Of a stretch of DNA of 64,000 bases, positions 9,756 to 19,643 are shown piece by piece (positions within the stretch are counted from its first letter, which is position 1; every line of letters starts with the position of its first letter). Below the pieces are notes generated by a model that had not been told where the DNA came from, searched no databases, and saw only the letters and a program-made list of their open reading frames with translations. The DNA comes from an uncultured Methanobrevibacter sp. (GTDB lineage: Archaea > Methanobacteriota > Methanobacteria > Methanobacteriales > Methanobacteriaceae). Both the position numbers and the translations under genes were made by a program. The DNA lies in assembly GCF_902769175.1 (NCBI RefSeq), contig NZ_CACXNW010000008.1:56841-120840 (forward strand). Reading direction: 5' to 3'.

Positions 9756-10148
9756 ATGGTTAAACCAGTTAAAATTCATGATAATAATTTATGGGATAAG
9801 TTTGTTAAGGATTCTGAAAATTATTTTGCAGTTTTAAGTCCCGGTACAAAAGTTGCATTCTTTGTTGGAGAAACAGATAAGAATTTCCTGCTTATTGAAA
9901 GAAAAGAAGGATCAATTGATTCTAAGTTTAGTGTTAACAGTTCTCTTAATATGATGGATACAGATTTGTTCTTTACAGTTGCTGAAGATGATGCATCTGA
10001 ATTATTGGATGATGCAAGCAAGTTATCAACTTTCATCAAAGAGGGTAAGCTTGGAATATTCTGTTTGGTTGATGATGTTGTCATGGCAGAGAAAGGTCTT
10101 GATACATTATTAAATGATTTAGGATTTGCACCTTCTTGTGCAATTTAA
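9756..10148 (+). CDS. Conserved hypothetical protein
   Basis: 130 residues, not recognised. It looks like a compact soluble alpha/beta protein with no signal peptide or membrane segment; the C-terminus ends PSCAI. A ggtggtgaa ribosome site precedes the ATG. The short 30-bp gap from the DGC protein suggests co-transcription. No function is proposed. Confidence 0.75.
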   Translation: MVKPVKIHDNNLWDKFVKDSENYFAVLSPGTKVAFFVGETDKNFLLIERKEGSIDSKFSVNSSLNMMDTDLFFTVAEDDASELLDDASKLSTFIKEGKLGIFCLVDDVVMAEKGLDTLLNDLGFAPSCAI

Positions 10149-10927
10149 TTTTTTTATTATTTTATTTTTCAATTTTTGATTTTTTTTATTTTAATTATTT
10201 TCATAATACTTTTTTGTTTCATAATTTTTTTAATTATTTTCATAATATTATTTTTTCATAATTTTTTTGTTTCATTTTTTTTTAATTATGAAAATTTTAT
10301 TTTTTCTATTTTTTTTAAAAAAAAATAATTTTTTATTTTTTTCATTTTATTCAAATTTTCATTTTTTCATATTTTCATTATTTTGTCATTTTTCAATGAG
10401 TGGATGTATAGAGATTTATCAAATTTTATATTATAATTGCTACTTTTACTATTTTGAATATATGGTAAATTATTTTAATAGTTTTTAAGATAAATCCTAT
10501 TTTAATCAAAGTTTATTATTAGAATTTTGCTAGTTTTAGTATACTTAAAATTTTTCAATTATTTCATAAAAATTTTTAATTATTTTTTTAGAAAAATGTT
10601 TGAAATAAAAAAATTTTTTGAATTTTAAAAATATCATTTTTTTTTAAAAATAGTTGAAATTGAAAATTTTTTGAATTTTAAAAATATCATTTTTTTACAA
10701 AACTGTTGAAATAAAAAAATTATTAATTTTAAAAAATTTATTTTTTCAAAGTATTAAATTGTGAAAAAGTAACATGTTAAAAAAATTATTAAATTTAGTA
10801 GAAAAAATAAAAATTATTAAATTTAGTAGAAAAAATAAAAATTATTAAATTTAGTAGAAAAAATAAAAATTATAAAATATGTAAAAAAGAAATAGTTGAT
10901 AAAAATAAAATGTAAAAAAGAGAGTTA
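10149..10927. repeat. AT-rich gap with 28-bp and other short repeats
   Basis: This 780-bp gap has no credible gene. It is almost pure A and T with long T runs near 10149-10400. A 28-bp unit ending ttagtagaaaaaat is repeated about three times at 10783-10872, and a ttttaaaaatatcatttttt block appears twice near 10630-10700. Confidence 0.7.
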
Positions 10928-10990
10928 GAGTAAAAACTCTAAAAATAGTGAAAAGATTTTTGGTCAAGGTTTTTGACCGAAGGTCAAAAA
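10928..10990 (-). terminator. Stacked hairpins downstream of comC
   Basis: On the minus strand, just after the comC stop, a 9-bp perfect hairpin (tttttgacc, ttc, ggtcaaaaa; 10970-10990) is followed by an overlapping alternative in which the same ggtcaa pairs with ttgacc (10962-10978). A third small hairpin (gagt/actc, 10928-10940) leads into a T-run. The first two cannot form together. Confidence 0.55.
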
Positions 10991-10996
10991 GCTTGC

Positions 10997-12025
10997 TTAT
11001 TCAGTTAAGTAACTGTCTAAATCTATGTTTTCTTTATCACAAATGGTTTTTAAGGTTTCATAGAGTTTTTCATCTATTTCTAAACCATTTTTCTCATTTT
11101 CAGCAATCCTTTTAACTTCGAGATCTCCTGGGATGAAAGTGTTTCCAGATTCTCTGATTTCCTTTACGAATTCTTCGACTTCTTCTCTGAATTTCTCATA
11201 GGAAACGAATTTTTTAAGATTGATTGCTACAAACAAGTCTCCTTTGTTACAGTCTTCCTTATAATCTCCAGCAGTACCGGTTACTTTTGTACCAAATGCA
11301 GCGTTTACTAAAGGACCAGTTAGGATTTCAATCATAAAGCTTAAAGCGTATCCTTTAACTCCTCCGAATGGAAGTATGGAACCTTCTAAAGCAGCGTCAG
11401 GATCAGTTGTAGGGTTTCCGTCCTTATCGATTGCAGTGTTTGGAGGAACTTCTTCACCTTTCCTTTTAGCTTCTAAGATTTTTCCTCTAGCACTTACGGA
11501 AGTTGCCATGTCTACAGCAATATAAGTTTCAGAAGGGATTCCTATAGCTATTGGGTTAGTTCCAAGAATAGGTTTTTTACCACCTAAAGGAGCGACTCCT
11601 GGTTCAGTGTTACAAATTACAATACCAATCATGTCATTTCTAATAGCTAAGTCAGAATAATAACCTGTTATACCAAAGTGGTTTGAATTGAAGGTACCTA
11701 CTGCAGCAATACCATTTTCCTTTGCCTTTTCGATAGCTAACATCATAGCTTCATGTGCAATATATTGTCCAAAGAGACTGTGTCCATTGATTAATGCAAC
11801 GGAACCTTCGTCCTTAACAATTTCGTACTCTCCATCAGTTTCTATAAATCCATTATTGATTCCTCTAATATATTGTGGGAATCTTCCAAGTCCATGTGAT
11901 GTGAAACCTTTTAAATCAGAGTCTAATGTTGCTTCAGTAATTACTTTAGCATGTTCTGGCTTGACTCCAATATTTACTAATATTTCATTAACAAGTTTTC
12001 TTTCATTCTCAACACTAATCCTCAT
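10997..12025 (-). CDS. comC: L-sulfolactate dehydrogenase (or malate dehydrogenase), Ldh2 family
   Basis: 342 residues of the Ldh2/MdhII/ComC NAD(P)-dependent 2-hydroxyacid dehydrogenase family. Typical segments are DLKGFTSHGLGRFPQYI, the NSNHFGITGYY catalytic region and GTNPIAIGIPS. In methanogens ComC makes sulfopyruvate and sulfolactate interconvert for coenzyme M; close paralogues act on malate, and sequence alone does not separate them. The presence of comB elsewhere in the window does not decide it. An aggagg site precedes the ATG. Downstream hairpins probably end the transcript. Confidence 0.85.
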   Translation of the reverse strand: MRISVENERKLVNEILVNIGVKPEHAKVITEATLDSDLKGFTSHGLGRFPQYIRGINNGFIETDGEYEIVKDEGSVALINGHSLFGQYIAHEAMMLAIEKAKENGIAAVGTFNSNHFGITGYYSDLAIRNDMIGIVICNTEPGVAPLGGKKPILGTNPIAIGIPSETYIAVDMATSVSARGKILEAKRKGEEVPPNTAIDKDGNPTTDPDAALEGSILPFGGVKGYALSFMIEILTGPLVNAAFGTKVTGTAGDYKEDCNKGDLFVAINLKKFVSYEKFREEVEEFVKEIRESGNTFIPGDLEVKRIAENEKNGLEIDEKLYETLKTICDKENIDLDSYLTE

Positions 12026-12170
12026 ATTTTCCCTCCTTAATGATTGGTAATTGTTGAAATGTTGTAATATTTATGTTTTTTTAATGCTTTTTTATTTGTT
12101 CAAAAATTATTTAATCAAATGATTTTTGACTTTTAAAATTATTATTATTAGAATTTTATGTTTTTTGAAT

Positions 12171-13190
12171 CTAATATTCAATAACAGTTCCTTCAAAAGT
12201 TTTAACAGTGATTTTTTCTTCACTGGTAACTGTTCCAACCTTATAGCTTTCAATATTTTCATTTAATGCTTCAAGAACTGCATCTGCTTCTTCTGGGCTT
12301 GCAATAACACAGAATCCAATTCCCATATTGAAAACTTTGTACATTTCTTCTATAGGAACTCCTTGTTCGTATATTAATTTGAAAATGTCTTGTGGCTCTG
12401 GATAATCAGTAATGTCAAAACCGATTCCTTTTTTAAGTCTTGAAAGGTTGTTGACTCCACCTCCAGTCATATGTGCGAGACCTTTGATGTTGAATTCTTT
12501 TTTCAATAATTCAACAATTGCCTTAACATATAATTGGGTTGGTTTCAATAATTCTTCACCAATGGTGATGTCTGAATTAGGCATTTTATCATCTACAGTA
12601 AATCCGCCATCTTCAAAGATTGCTTTTCTTGCAAGGCTTAAACCGTTACTGTGAATACCGCTGCTTCTAAGTCCAATAAGAATGTCTCCTTCTTGGATGT
12701 CTGCACCAGTGATGATTTTATCTTTGTCTACAAATCCGATTCCAGTTCCTGCTAAGTCAAAGTCTTTTACAATACCTGGTAAGGATGCTGTTTCTCCACC
12801 GATAATTGCAATTTGTGATTCTTCAGCTCCTTTAACAAGACCATCTGCAATTTCTTCAGCTACTTTTGGATCTGGCTCTTCAACTGCTAAGTAGTCAACT
12901 AATGCAATAGGTTCTGCTCCTACACATAAGATGTCGTTAACTACCATTGCAATCATGTCTATTCCAACTGTATCATATTTTTCCATCATTTTTGCAACTA
13001 ATATTTTACTTCCTACACCATCAGTACTCATTGCAATAGCCTTATCGCCAAGTTCCACTAATGCTGCAAAATGTCCACTATCAGTTATAATATTTCTGTA
13101 TTCTAATGTTGGCTGTAATTTGGAAGCTAATTTAGATACAGTTAATGCTTCTAAATCGATATCCACACCAGATTCTGAGTAAGTAACCAT
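12171..13190 (-). CDS. purM: Phosphoribosylformylglycinamidine cyclo-ligase (AIR synthetase)
   Basis: 339 residues from the ATG at 13190, which lies 5 bases after an aggtga ribosome site; the in-frame GTG at 13199 is part of that site. PurM closes FGAM to AIR with ATP in purine synthesis. Family motifs include [10 protein letters not shown], the MSTDGVGSK segment, [39 protein letters not shown] and HMTGGG. Length is normal. Confidence 0.96.
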   Translation of the reverse strand: MVTYSESGVDIDLEALTVSKLASKLQPTLEYRNIITDSGHFAALVELGDKAIAMSTDGVGSKILVAKMMEKYDTVGIDMIAMVVNDILCVGAEPIALVDYLAVEEPDPKVAEEIADGLVKGAEESQIAIIGGETASLPGIVKDFDLAGTGIGFVDKDKIITGADIQEGDILIGLRSSGIHSNGLSLARKAIFEDGGFTVDDKMPNSDITIGEELLKPTQLYVKAIVELLKKEFNIKGLAHMTGGGVNNLSRLKKGIGFDITDYPEPQDIFKLIYEQGVPIEEMYKVFNMGIGFCVIASPEEADAVLEALNENIESYKVGTVTSEEKITVKTFEGTVIEY

Positions 13191-13448
13191 AAGATTCACC
13201 TAATAATAATTTTTAATAATTTTTATTTCCATAGTTGATTTTTTATTTTTTAATTATTCGCTATTAATTGATTATTGAATAATAGCTAACATTATAATAT
13301 TTGTTTTAGCTATTATTTATATTATATTAATAATTTTTATAAAAAAATATAAAAGAATTGAGTTAATGCTTATTAAAATAAAAAAATAAATTTAAATTTT
13401 AAGTTTTGATTTGGGAATTCTAATTTAAAAAAATATGTTTTAAGTTTA

Positions 13449-13571
13449 AAATTCTCAAATAAATGGTTGATTTAAGAATTGAAATTTATAAATAATATTC
13501 AAATTCTCAAATAAATGGTTGATTTAAGAATCGAAATTAATAAAAAATAATCAAATTCTCAAATCTATTGA
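13449..13571. repeat. 52-bp tandem repeat at the fttA 3' end
   Basis: Units beginning aaattctcaaat start at 13449, 13501 and 13553. The third overlaps the stop codon region of fttA. The remainder of the purM-fttA gap (13191-13448) is AT-rich without a gene. Confidence 0.85.
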
Positions 13572-15475
13572 AGCCTGGTTGCTTCAAGGATAAGTGGAGT
13601 TTTAGTCTCTACCTTATAGCTTCTGTGAATACTTGAAGCGAGGTCTACAGTTTTATATGGGTCTCCGTGACAGGTAATGATCTTAGCTGGTCTTGGATGC
13701 AATCTTTTTGCAAATTCCATTAATTGTCTTCTGTTGGAGTGACCACTAAATCCTTCAATGATCTTAACTTCCATTTTTACATTGTAGACTTTGGTTTTAC
13801 CTGTTTCATCTTCAAATGGCAATTCCTTATGTCCTTTTTGGATTCTTCTACCTAAGGAACCTTCAGATTGGTAACCTACAAAGATAATGGTATTGTTCTT
13901 ATCTTCACATAGCCATTTGAAGTATTCTACAGAGTTTCCTCCAGTTAACATACCTGAAGTTGAAAGAATGATTGATGGGTCTCCTTCAACGATTTCCTTT
14001 CTTTCAACATTGTTTTGAACCTTATTAAAGGAATCTGAAATGAATGGATTTCTTCCCATATGGAAAATTTGATCCCTTAAGTCTTTGCTTAAGTATTCAG
14101 GTCTTGCTGTGTGCACTGCAGTTGCTTCCCAAATCATACCGTCTAAGTGAATTGGCACTTCGTCAATCATTCCATGACGCATGTATTCTTCAAGCACAAT
14201 CATCAATTCTTGTGCTCTTCCTACTGCAAATACAGGAACCAATACTTTTCCACCACGTTTTAATGTTTTGTAAATGGTTTTCATCAATTCTTTTTCTGCA
14301 TTGTTTCTTGATGGGGTAACATCCTCATGTCCACCATATGTACTTTCCATAATGCAGCTTTCCACTCTTGGGAATCTGGTGGTTGCAGGTTCAAGGAGTC
14401 TGCTTCTTTCATATTTGAAGTCTCCAGTGTAAAGCAAGTTGTGTGCTCCATCACCAATGTGGAAGTGGCACATAGCAGAACCTAAAATGTGTCCTGCATT
14501 GTGTAATGTAAGTTTAATGTCTGGAGAAATGTCAGTTACCACTCCATAGTCAAGAGTGATTGTGTGCTTGATCATTTTTTGCACATGCTTTACATTGAAT
14601 GGGAGAGGATTATTCTCTCTGTGTGCAATATCAATATAATCCAATTGCAATAATGTCATTAGGTCTCTTGTTGCACTGGTACAGTAAACAGGTCCTTCAT
14701 ATCCATAATGGTAAAGGTAAGGGATAAATCCACAGTGGTCCAAGTGAGCGTGAGATACTACAACTGCATCTAGGTCTTGGATTGAGAATTCAGGAACTCC
14801 AAGCATAGGGAAAGAGGTTTTTTCATCTTGTCCTGCTACATTTACTCCACAATCAAGCAATACTCTACTGTTTGGAGTTTGCAATAGCATGCATGAACGT
14901 CCTACTTCTTTGAATCCGCCCATAGCAGTTAATCTGGTCCATTCATTAGGATATTTTCCCCCTTGGTGAATTCTTGCACCTAAAGTCTGTAAGATTTTCT
15001 TTCTTTCTTTACTGTTATGCATTAAGGTATTTCTGATTCTGTCAATCATTTCAGACCTTATTGGAGAACTCCTTAAAATCTTTGGGGCCCATCCGGTTTT
15101 CCTAACGATTTCTCTAGATGTCACTCCATATTTTCCGATAACAAGTCCTGGTTTGGTTGCTTCAATAACCACTTCATTGGTCACTTCGTCAAAAGTGATG
15201 TTTGATATTTCAGCATCTTCAGGAACGATTTCCTCTACTTTTTTAATAGTTTCCTCATAAGGCAATAAAACTGATTTGTCTGATCTGATTATGATTCTCT
15301 TTCTAAGTTCCTTAGCCAAGTTTCTTATCAAGTCACCATTGTCTGCTACAATGTCTGGGTTTTTTGTATATATTACAACCTCAGGACCTTCAAATTCGAT
15401 ATCAGCTAATTGAACTTCATCAGGTAGTTTTTTTATGATTTTTTGTTTGATTTCTTCTAAAATGTTTGAAGCCAT
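13565..15475 (-). CDS. fttA: Transcription termination factor / beta-CASP ribonuclease FttA (aCPSF1)
   Basis: 636 residues. N-terminal KH domains (GKYG at 114-117) are followed by a metallo-beta-lactamase fold with the zinc-binding SHAHLDHCG motif at 241-249, [11 protein letters not shown], and a beta-CASP domain ([21 protein letters not shown] near the C-terminus). This is the archaeal homologue of CPSF73, which cuts nascent RNA at U-rich tracts and terminates transcription. Full length for the family. An agtgat site precedes the ATG. Confidence 0.96.
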   Translation of the reverse strand: MASNILEEIKQKIIKKLPDEVQLADIEFEGPEVVIYTKNPDIVADNGDLIRNLAKELRKRIIIRSDKSVLLPYEETIKKVEEIVPEDAEISNITFDEVTNEVVIEATKPGLVIGKYGVTSREIVRKTGWAPKILRSSPIRSEMIDRIRNTLMHNSKERKKILQTLGARIHQGGKYPNEWTRLTAMGGFKEVGRSCMLLQTPNSRVLLDCGVNVAGQDEKTSFPMLGVPEFSIQDLDAVVVSHAHLDHCGFIPYLYHYGYEGPVYCTSATRDLMTLLQLDYIDIAHRENNPLPFNVKHVQKMIKHTITLDYGVVTDISPDIKLTLHNAGHILGSAMCHFHIGDGAHNLLYTGDFKYERSRLLEPATTRFPRVESCIMESTYGGHEDVTPSRNNAEKELMKTIYKTLKRGGKVLVPVFAVGRAQELMIVLEEYMRHGMIDEVPIHLDGMIWEATAVHTARPEYLSKDLRDQIFHMGRNPFISDSFNKVQNNVERKEIVEGDPSIILSTSGMLTGGNSVEYFKWLCEDKNNTIIFVGYQSEGSLGRRIQKGHKELPFEDETGKTKVYNVKMEVKIIEGFSGHSNRRQLMEFAKRLHPRPAKIITCHGDPYKTVDLASSIHRSYKVETKTPLILEATRLQ

Positions 15476-15928
15476 ATTATCACTTCGAAAAATAGACGTA
15501 TAAAAGTAGTATGTGGTATAAAGTCAATATTTCATTTTTATCTATATCAATGAATATTCGTTAAGTAAATTTTGGTTAATTTTTAAATAAGCTGTAAACA
15601 AGTTAAGTTAATTAATAATTTAATGTTTTCAATTTCCAAATCAATGAAAATGATAAATAAAATTAAATGAAGAATATTGGTTAATCTACGAAATTACCAA
15701 ATATTCTTTTAATTAAATAAACAGCTGTTGTGTCATAAAAAAGATGTTTACTTAATTTTATTGCATATACTATTTATACTGTAATATGTAAAATTAGTTG
15801 TAAAATAAAGTTAAAAAATTAATAATAAAATATTTCTTATTAATTTTTATAAAATTATAAATCAATAATGAAAATATTTTTCTTATTAATCTTTATAAAC
15901 TTATAAAATTAATAATTCGTATATAATT
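15476..15928. other. Non-coding gap between psmB and fttA
   Basis: About 450 bp of AT-rich DNA containing the fttA promoter region. A block of about 21 bases (ttcttattaat, then tttataaa) is repeated at about 15834 and 15881. No gene or structured RNA recognised. Confidence 0.6.
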
Positions 15929-16552
15929 TTAGCTATTAATTTTTTCAATAATAGATTCAACTTCTTCTTTTTCTAACATTTTGTATCCGTCTTTAGTAAC
16001 TTCTGCTACTAAGAAGCCGTTTCCAGAAAAGGTATCTCTTTCTGTAGCTGCTTTAATTGCTCTGAGAGCTACTTCTTTAGCTTCTTCTACAGTGATGTCT
16101 TCGTGGAATCTGTCTTCAAGAACACCGTATGCAAATGTAGATCCGGAACCGGTGGAAATAAAGGTATCCTTAATCATACCACCTGCTGCATCTAAAGAAT
16201 AGATTGATGCACCAGTGTCGTCTACTCCTCCGATAAGAGTTTGTACATATGCTGGTGAGGAGTGTAATATGTTAGAACTTACAGCTGCAGCTGCTTCAAG
16301 ACTGATGTCTTTTCCATTTCTTAATCTGTATAATGCAGTTTCAGCACTGATGACTTTCATTAAAGTTTGTGCATCTGCAACAGATCCTGCAATGGTTGCT
16401 GCAATATGATTATCAATTTTGAATATTTTTTCAGCTACTTTGTGAGCAACAAGGTTTCCCATACTTGCTCTTCTTTCACTTGCAAATACAACACCATCTT
16501 TACAGGTAATTCCCACAGTAGTGGTACCTTCAAAAGTGTTTTTCTCAGCCAT
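15929..16552 (-). CDS. psmB: Proteasome beta subunit
   Basis: 207 residues. A nine-residue propeptide ending in Gly9 is followed by TTTVGI, so Thr10 should be the N-terminal nucleophile after self-cleavage. ASERRASMGN and later AGSVADAQ and STGSGSTFAYGVLED match archaeal 20S beta subunits. It assembles with the alpha subunit (not in the window) into the cytoplasmic 20S core. A gaggtgt site lies upstream of the ATG. Confidence 0.97.
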   Translation of the reverse strand: MAEKNTFEGTTTVGITCKDGVVFASERRASMGNLVAHKVAEKIFKIDNHIAATIAGSVADAQTLMKVISAETALYRLRNGKDISLEAAAAVSSNILHSSPAYVQTLIGGVDDTGASIYSLDAAGGMIKDTFISTGSGSTFAYGVLEDRFHEDITVEEAKEVALRAIKAATERDTFSGNGFLVAEVTKDGYKMLEKEEVESIIEKINS

Positions 16553-17357
16553 ATTAATACACCTCGTATAATAATGTAAAATTAAATTTAAAGTATAAAA
16601 TAATCTTAAATAATAAAATATAATCTAAAAGTATAATTTTTCAATATACTATTAACAATGATTGAAAGTATTATTAATTAAAATTAGAATTGTCAGGGGT
16701 TTTCAAGTTATATGAAATTGATAAAATTAATTTAATTTATATAATAATATAACCGCTTCTCCTAACCTATTCTTATTATGTTATACATTATATATAATAG
16801 TTTCGTTATTATAAGTGATTTTTAGATAATTTCCCTCATTTGATTTATTTTTTTATAATTTTTTTAATTATTTATAATTGATTATTTTTATATCACAGAT
16901 TAATTCACTCTTTATTTTTAATTTAACTTAAAATTTTTATATATTAATTCAAACTACCTAATTCTAATCAATATTTTTATATTATAATTGATATTGATTT
17001 TAATAACTTTAATTTATTTTAATGTATTTACATTTATTATAAACTTTGTATTATTTAAATCTTTTTAAAAACTTATGGATTTTGTACAAATGATTGATTT
17101 CATTATCTTACAAAAATATTTTATTTTATTAAAATAAAGTATTATTATCTAAAATTTAAATTGTTTTTCATTGATTAAGTGTGATTATCTAAATTTGGAT
17201 TGCTTTTCATTGATTAAGTTATTAAAATAAGGTATTATTGTCTTAAATTTAAATTGTTTTTCATTGACCAAGATTGTCTAAATTTAGATTATATTCCTAT
17301 TTGATTGTATGCCTGTCTAAATTTTAGATTTCATTTTTATCATTTTTGGTGATTTTA
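16553..17357. repeat. AT-rich divergent gap with 28-base repeated block
   Basis: This 800-bp gap separates the divergent psmB and taw2. A 28-base block beginning aaattta and containing ttttcattga occurs at 17152-17179, 17191-17218 (two changes) and 17245-17272, with a fragment at about 17279. The rest is AT-rich with no gene. Confidence 0.7.
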
Positions 17358-18122
17358 TTGAAATGGAAGAAAATCGGAGATATTTTAATAGTTGATAATA
17401 AGTTTGACAAGGATTCCATAGATGATTTGGAACAAATAGCAGCAAAGCATAATGTCAAGTCAATTGTAAAAATTGATAGGATTGAAGGCCAAAAAAGGGA
17501 ACCTTCCATAAGCATTCTTTATGGTAATGAAACTGAAACAATTCACAAGGAAAATGGATGCTTATTTAATTTGGACTTGTCTAAAGTTATGTGGGCAAAA
17601 GGAAACAATAATGAGAGACTTAGAATCGCTAAATTAGTCACCAAGAATGAGACTGTAGTTGACATGTTTGCTGGAATCGGCTATTTTTCAATTCCAATTG
17701 GAGTTCATAGCCAAGCAAAGCAGATCTATTCAATTGAAATAAATCCAAATTCCTATCATCTCCTAAATAATAACATAAGATTAAATAGGATAAATGAAAA
17801 GGCAAATTATGATAGGATGATTCCTATTTTAGGGGATTGTGCTGTTGAGGCACCTAAATATTCTGCAGACAGGGTATTGATGGGATATGTTAAAACAACC
17901 CATCATTTTTTAAGGCCTGCAATGGAATGTGTTAAGGATGGTGGAATAATCCATTATCATGAAACCGTTCCAGATAATCTTATAGAAACCCGTCCTTATG
18001 AGCGAGTAAAAAGGATAGCTTATGAATGTGGTGAACGTGAAGTGGAGGTCTTGAACATTCAAAAGATCAAGAGATACTCTCCAGGTGTTGAACATATAGT
18101 CTTGGATGCAAGGATTTATTAA
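17358..18122 (+). CDS. taw2: tRNA(Phe) wyosine aminocarboxypropyltransferase (TYW2 homologue)
   Basis: 254 residues from a TTG at 17358, four bases after a ggtgat site; the reading frame is open a little further upstream. It is a Trm5/TYW2-class SAM enzyme: DMFAGIGYFSIPIGVHS forms the SAM-binding loop, followed by SIEINPNSYHLL. The segment DRVLMGYVKTTHHFL and then GGIIHYHETVPDN is characteristic of TYW2 rather than the Trm5 methyltransferase. TYW2 transfers the acp group from SAM to demethylwyosine at position 37 of tRNA(Phe). Confidence 0.85.
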   Translation: MKWKKIGDILIVDNKFDKDSIDDLEQIAAKHNVKSIVKIDRIEGQKREPSISILYGNETETIHKENGCLFNLDLSKVMWAKGNNNERLRIAKLVTKNETVVDMFAGIGYFSIPIGVHSQAKQIYSIEINPNSYHLLNNNIRLNRINEKANYDRMIPILGDCAVEAPKYSADRVLMGYVKTTHHFLRPAMECVKDGGIIHYHETVPDNLIETRPYERVKRIAYECGEREVEVLNIQKIKRYSPGVEHIVLDARIY

Positions 18123-18276
18123 ATTTATTAAAAAATTATATAAATTTGGAAGTCTATAAATTTTTATAGTTATTGAAGTTTTGATTAAAAACGGAAGCAT
18201 TTGATGTTTTCATAGTTTTAGGAAGAATTTCTTATTAATTGATATTAATAGTTTTTATAGTATAGGAAGAATCATT

Positions 18277-19463
18277 ATGATAAAAACTGATGTGTTGGTA
18301 ATTGGTGCGGGACCTGCAGGCTCATCTGCTGCAAGATTTGCAGCTAAAGGCGGTGTGGATGTAATTATTTAGATAAAAAATCTGAAATAGGTTTTCCTAA
18401 AAGATGTGCTGAAGGTGTTTCAAAGAAGATTTTTGGAAAATTGGACCTTGAGATGAATCCTCGTTGGATTACCAATGAAATTTCAGGTGTAAGATTTGTT
18501 GCCCCTGACGGCACTGACCTATGGCTTAGCGAAGACGTTATTGACTTGCCTGATGCAGGCTATGTCTTGGAGCGTAAGGTATTCGATAAGCATATGGCTG
18601 CAGAAGCTGCAAGGGAAGGGGCAGAAATCAGAATTAAAACCCAAGCAAAAGGTCTTAAAAGAGAAGAAGATGGCTCTTTTACAGTTACCTGTGAATCTAT
18701 GGGTGAACTTTATGATATAAATGCCAAAATTATTATAGGTGCAGATGGTCCTGAATCCCATGTAGCCAAATGGGCTGGATTGAATGCATATATTCTTCCT
18801 AAGCATATGGTTGCAGCTGTACAGTTTGAAATGTGCAATGCAAAAATGAAAAGAAATGATTATCTTGAGTTCTATTTTGGTAGTGTAGCTCCTGGAGGTT
18901 ACTTCTGGCTGTTTCCTAAAGGAGGAGATGTTGTAAATGCTGGTCTTGGAATCATTACAGTTAAGGCTGAAAAATCCGCTTATGAATATCTTGTTGATGC
19001 TGTAGACGGCTGTTATGCAACCCAAGAGGCTCAAGCTGTTGAATTGAATTCTGGTGGAGATCCTGTAGGTGGGCTTGTCAAGGAAATGTACGGTGACAAT
19101 ATCATGCTCTGTGGAGATGCTGCAAGTCAAGTGAATCCTCTTACCGGTGGAGGAATCACCAATGGTATGTTAGGTGGTAGATTTGCAGGTGAGGTTGCTG
19201 TAGAAGCTATAAATGCAGGAGACTGTTCCAGAAATTTCCTTAAAAAGTATGAAAAATTATATATTAGTGAAATGGGCAGTGAAATGCAAAAATATACTAA
19301 AGTCACTGAGTATCTATGGACTTTGGATGATGATGACATAAATAAGATTGCTCATAAATTCAAGGAAATGGAATTTGATAAGCTTACTACAACTGATATT
19401 GTTAAAGTGGTTATAAAAGCAAATCCAAAATCACTTTTAAAATTAGGTAGGCTCTTTTTATAG
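18277..19463 (+). pseudogene. Geranylgeranyl reductase family protein, frameshifted
   Basis: The full protein would be about 395 residues. The ATG at 18277 begins a dinucleotide-binding motif (VLVIGAGPAGSSAAR). After 31 codons a TAG appears (18370-18372); adding one T in the T-run at 18368-18370 restores DKKSEIGFPKRCAEGV and the rest of the protein to 19463. The later part has the FAD-family motifs IIGADGPESHVAKW and CGDAASQVNPLTGGGI. The family saturates the isoprenoid chains of archaeal membrane lipids and is expected to be needed for viability, so a one-base consensus error is more likely than real loss. Paralogues exist in some methanogens. Confidence 0.9.
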
Positions 19464-19477
19464 ATTTAAAAAAAGTT

Positions 19478-19643
19478 TAAGAGATTGTTTTTTCAGTCTC
19501 TTGATTTATTTTTATTCAATTTTTATATTTGAGAGATATTGTTTTTCCTATATCTTGATTTAATTTTTATATTTGGGAGAGATTGTTTTTTAGTCTCTTG
19601 ATTTAAATATAATTGGAAGAGATTAGTTATTATTAATCTCTTC
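19478..19643. terminator. Ladder of four hairpins between convergent genes
   Basis: Four successive inverted repeats, each built on variants of agagat or aagaga with tctctt or atatct, lie between the GGR stop and the cofG stop. The first is aagagattg ... cagtctctt; the last (19617-19640) pairs taatctctt with aagagatta and contains the cofG stop codon. T-rich spacers follow on the plus strand. They probably terminate both convergent transcripts. Confidence 0.65.

Noticed and set aside
10267-10488. Phenylalanine-rich open frame in the polB-comC gap
   Set aside because: Composition follows from T-runs; no start signal and no recognisable features.
12165-12181. Hairpin ttgaat/attcaa around the purM stop as a terminator
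   Set aside because: On the minus strand it is followed by A residues rather than a T-run, so termination there is not supported.
18519-19130. 203-codon minus-strand frame antisense to the geranylgeranyl reductase
   Set aside because: Shadow frame; the plus strand carries clear family motifs and the antisense product matches nothing.
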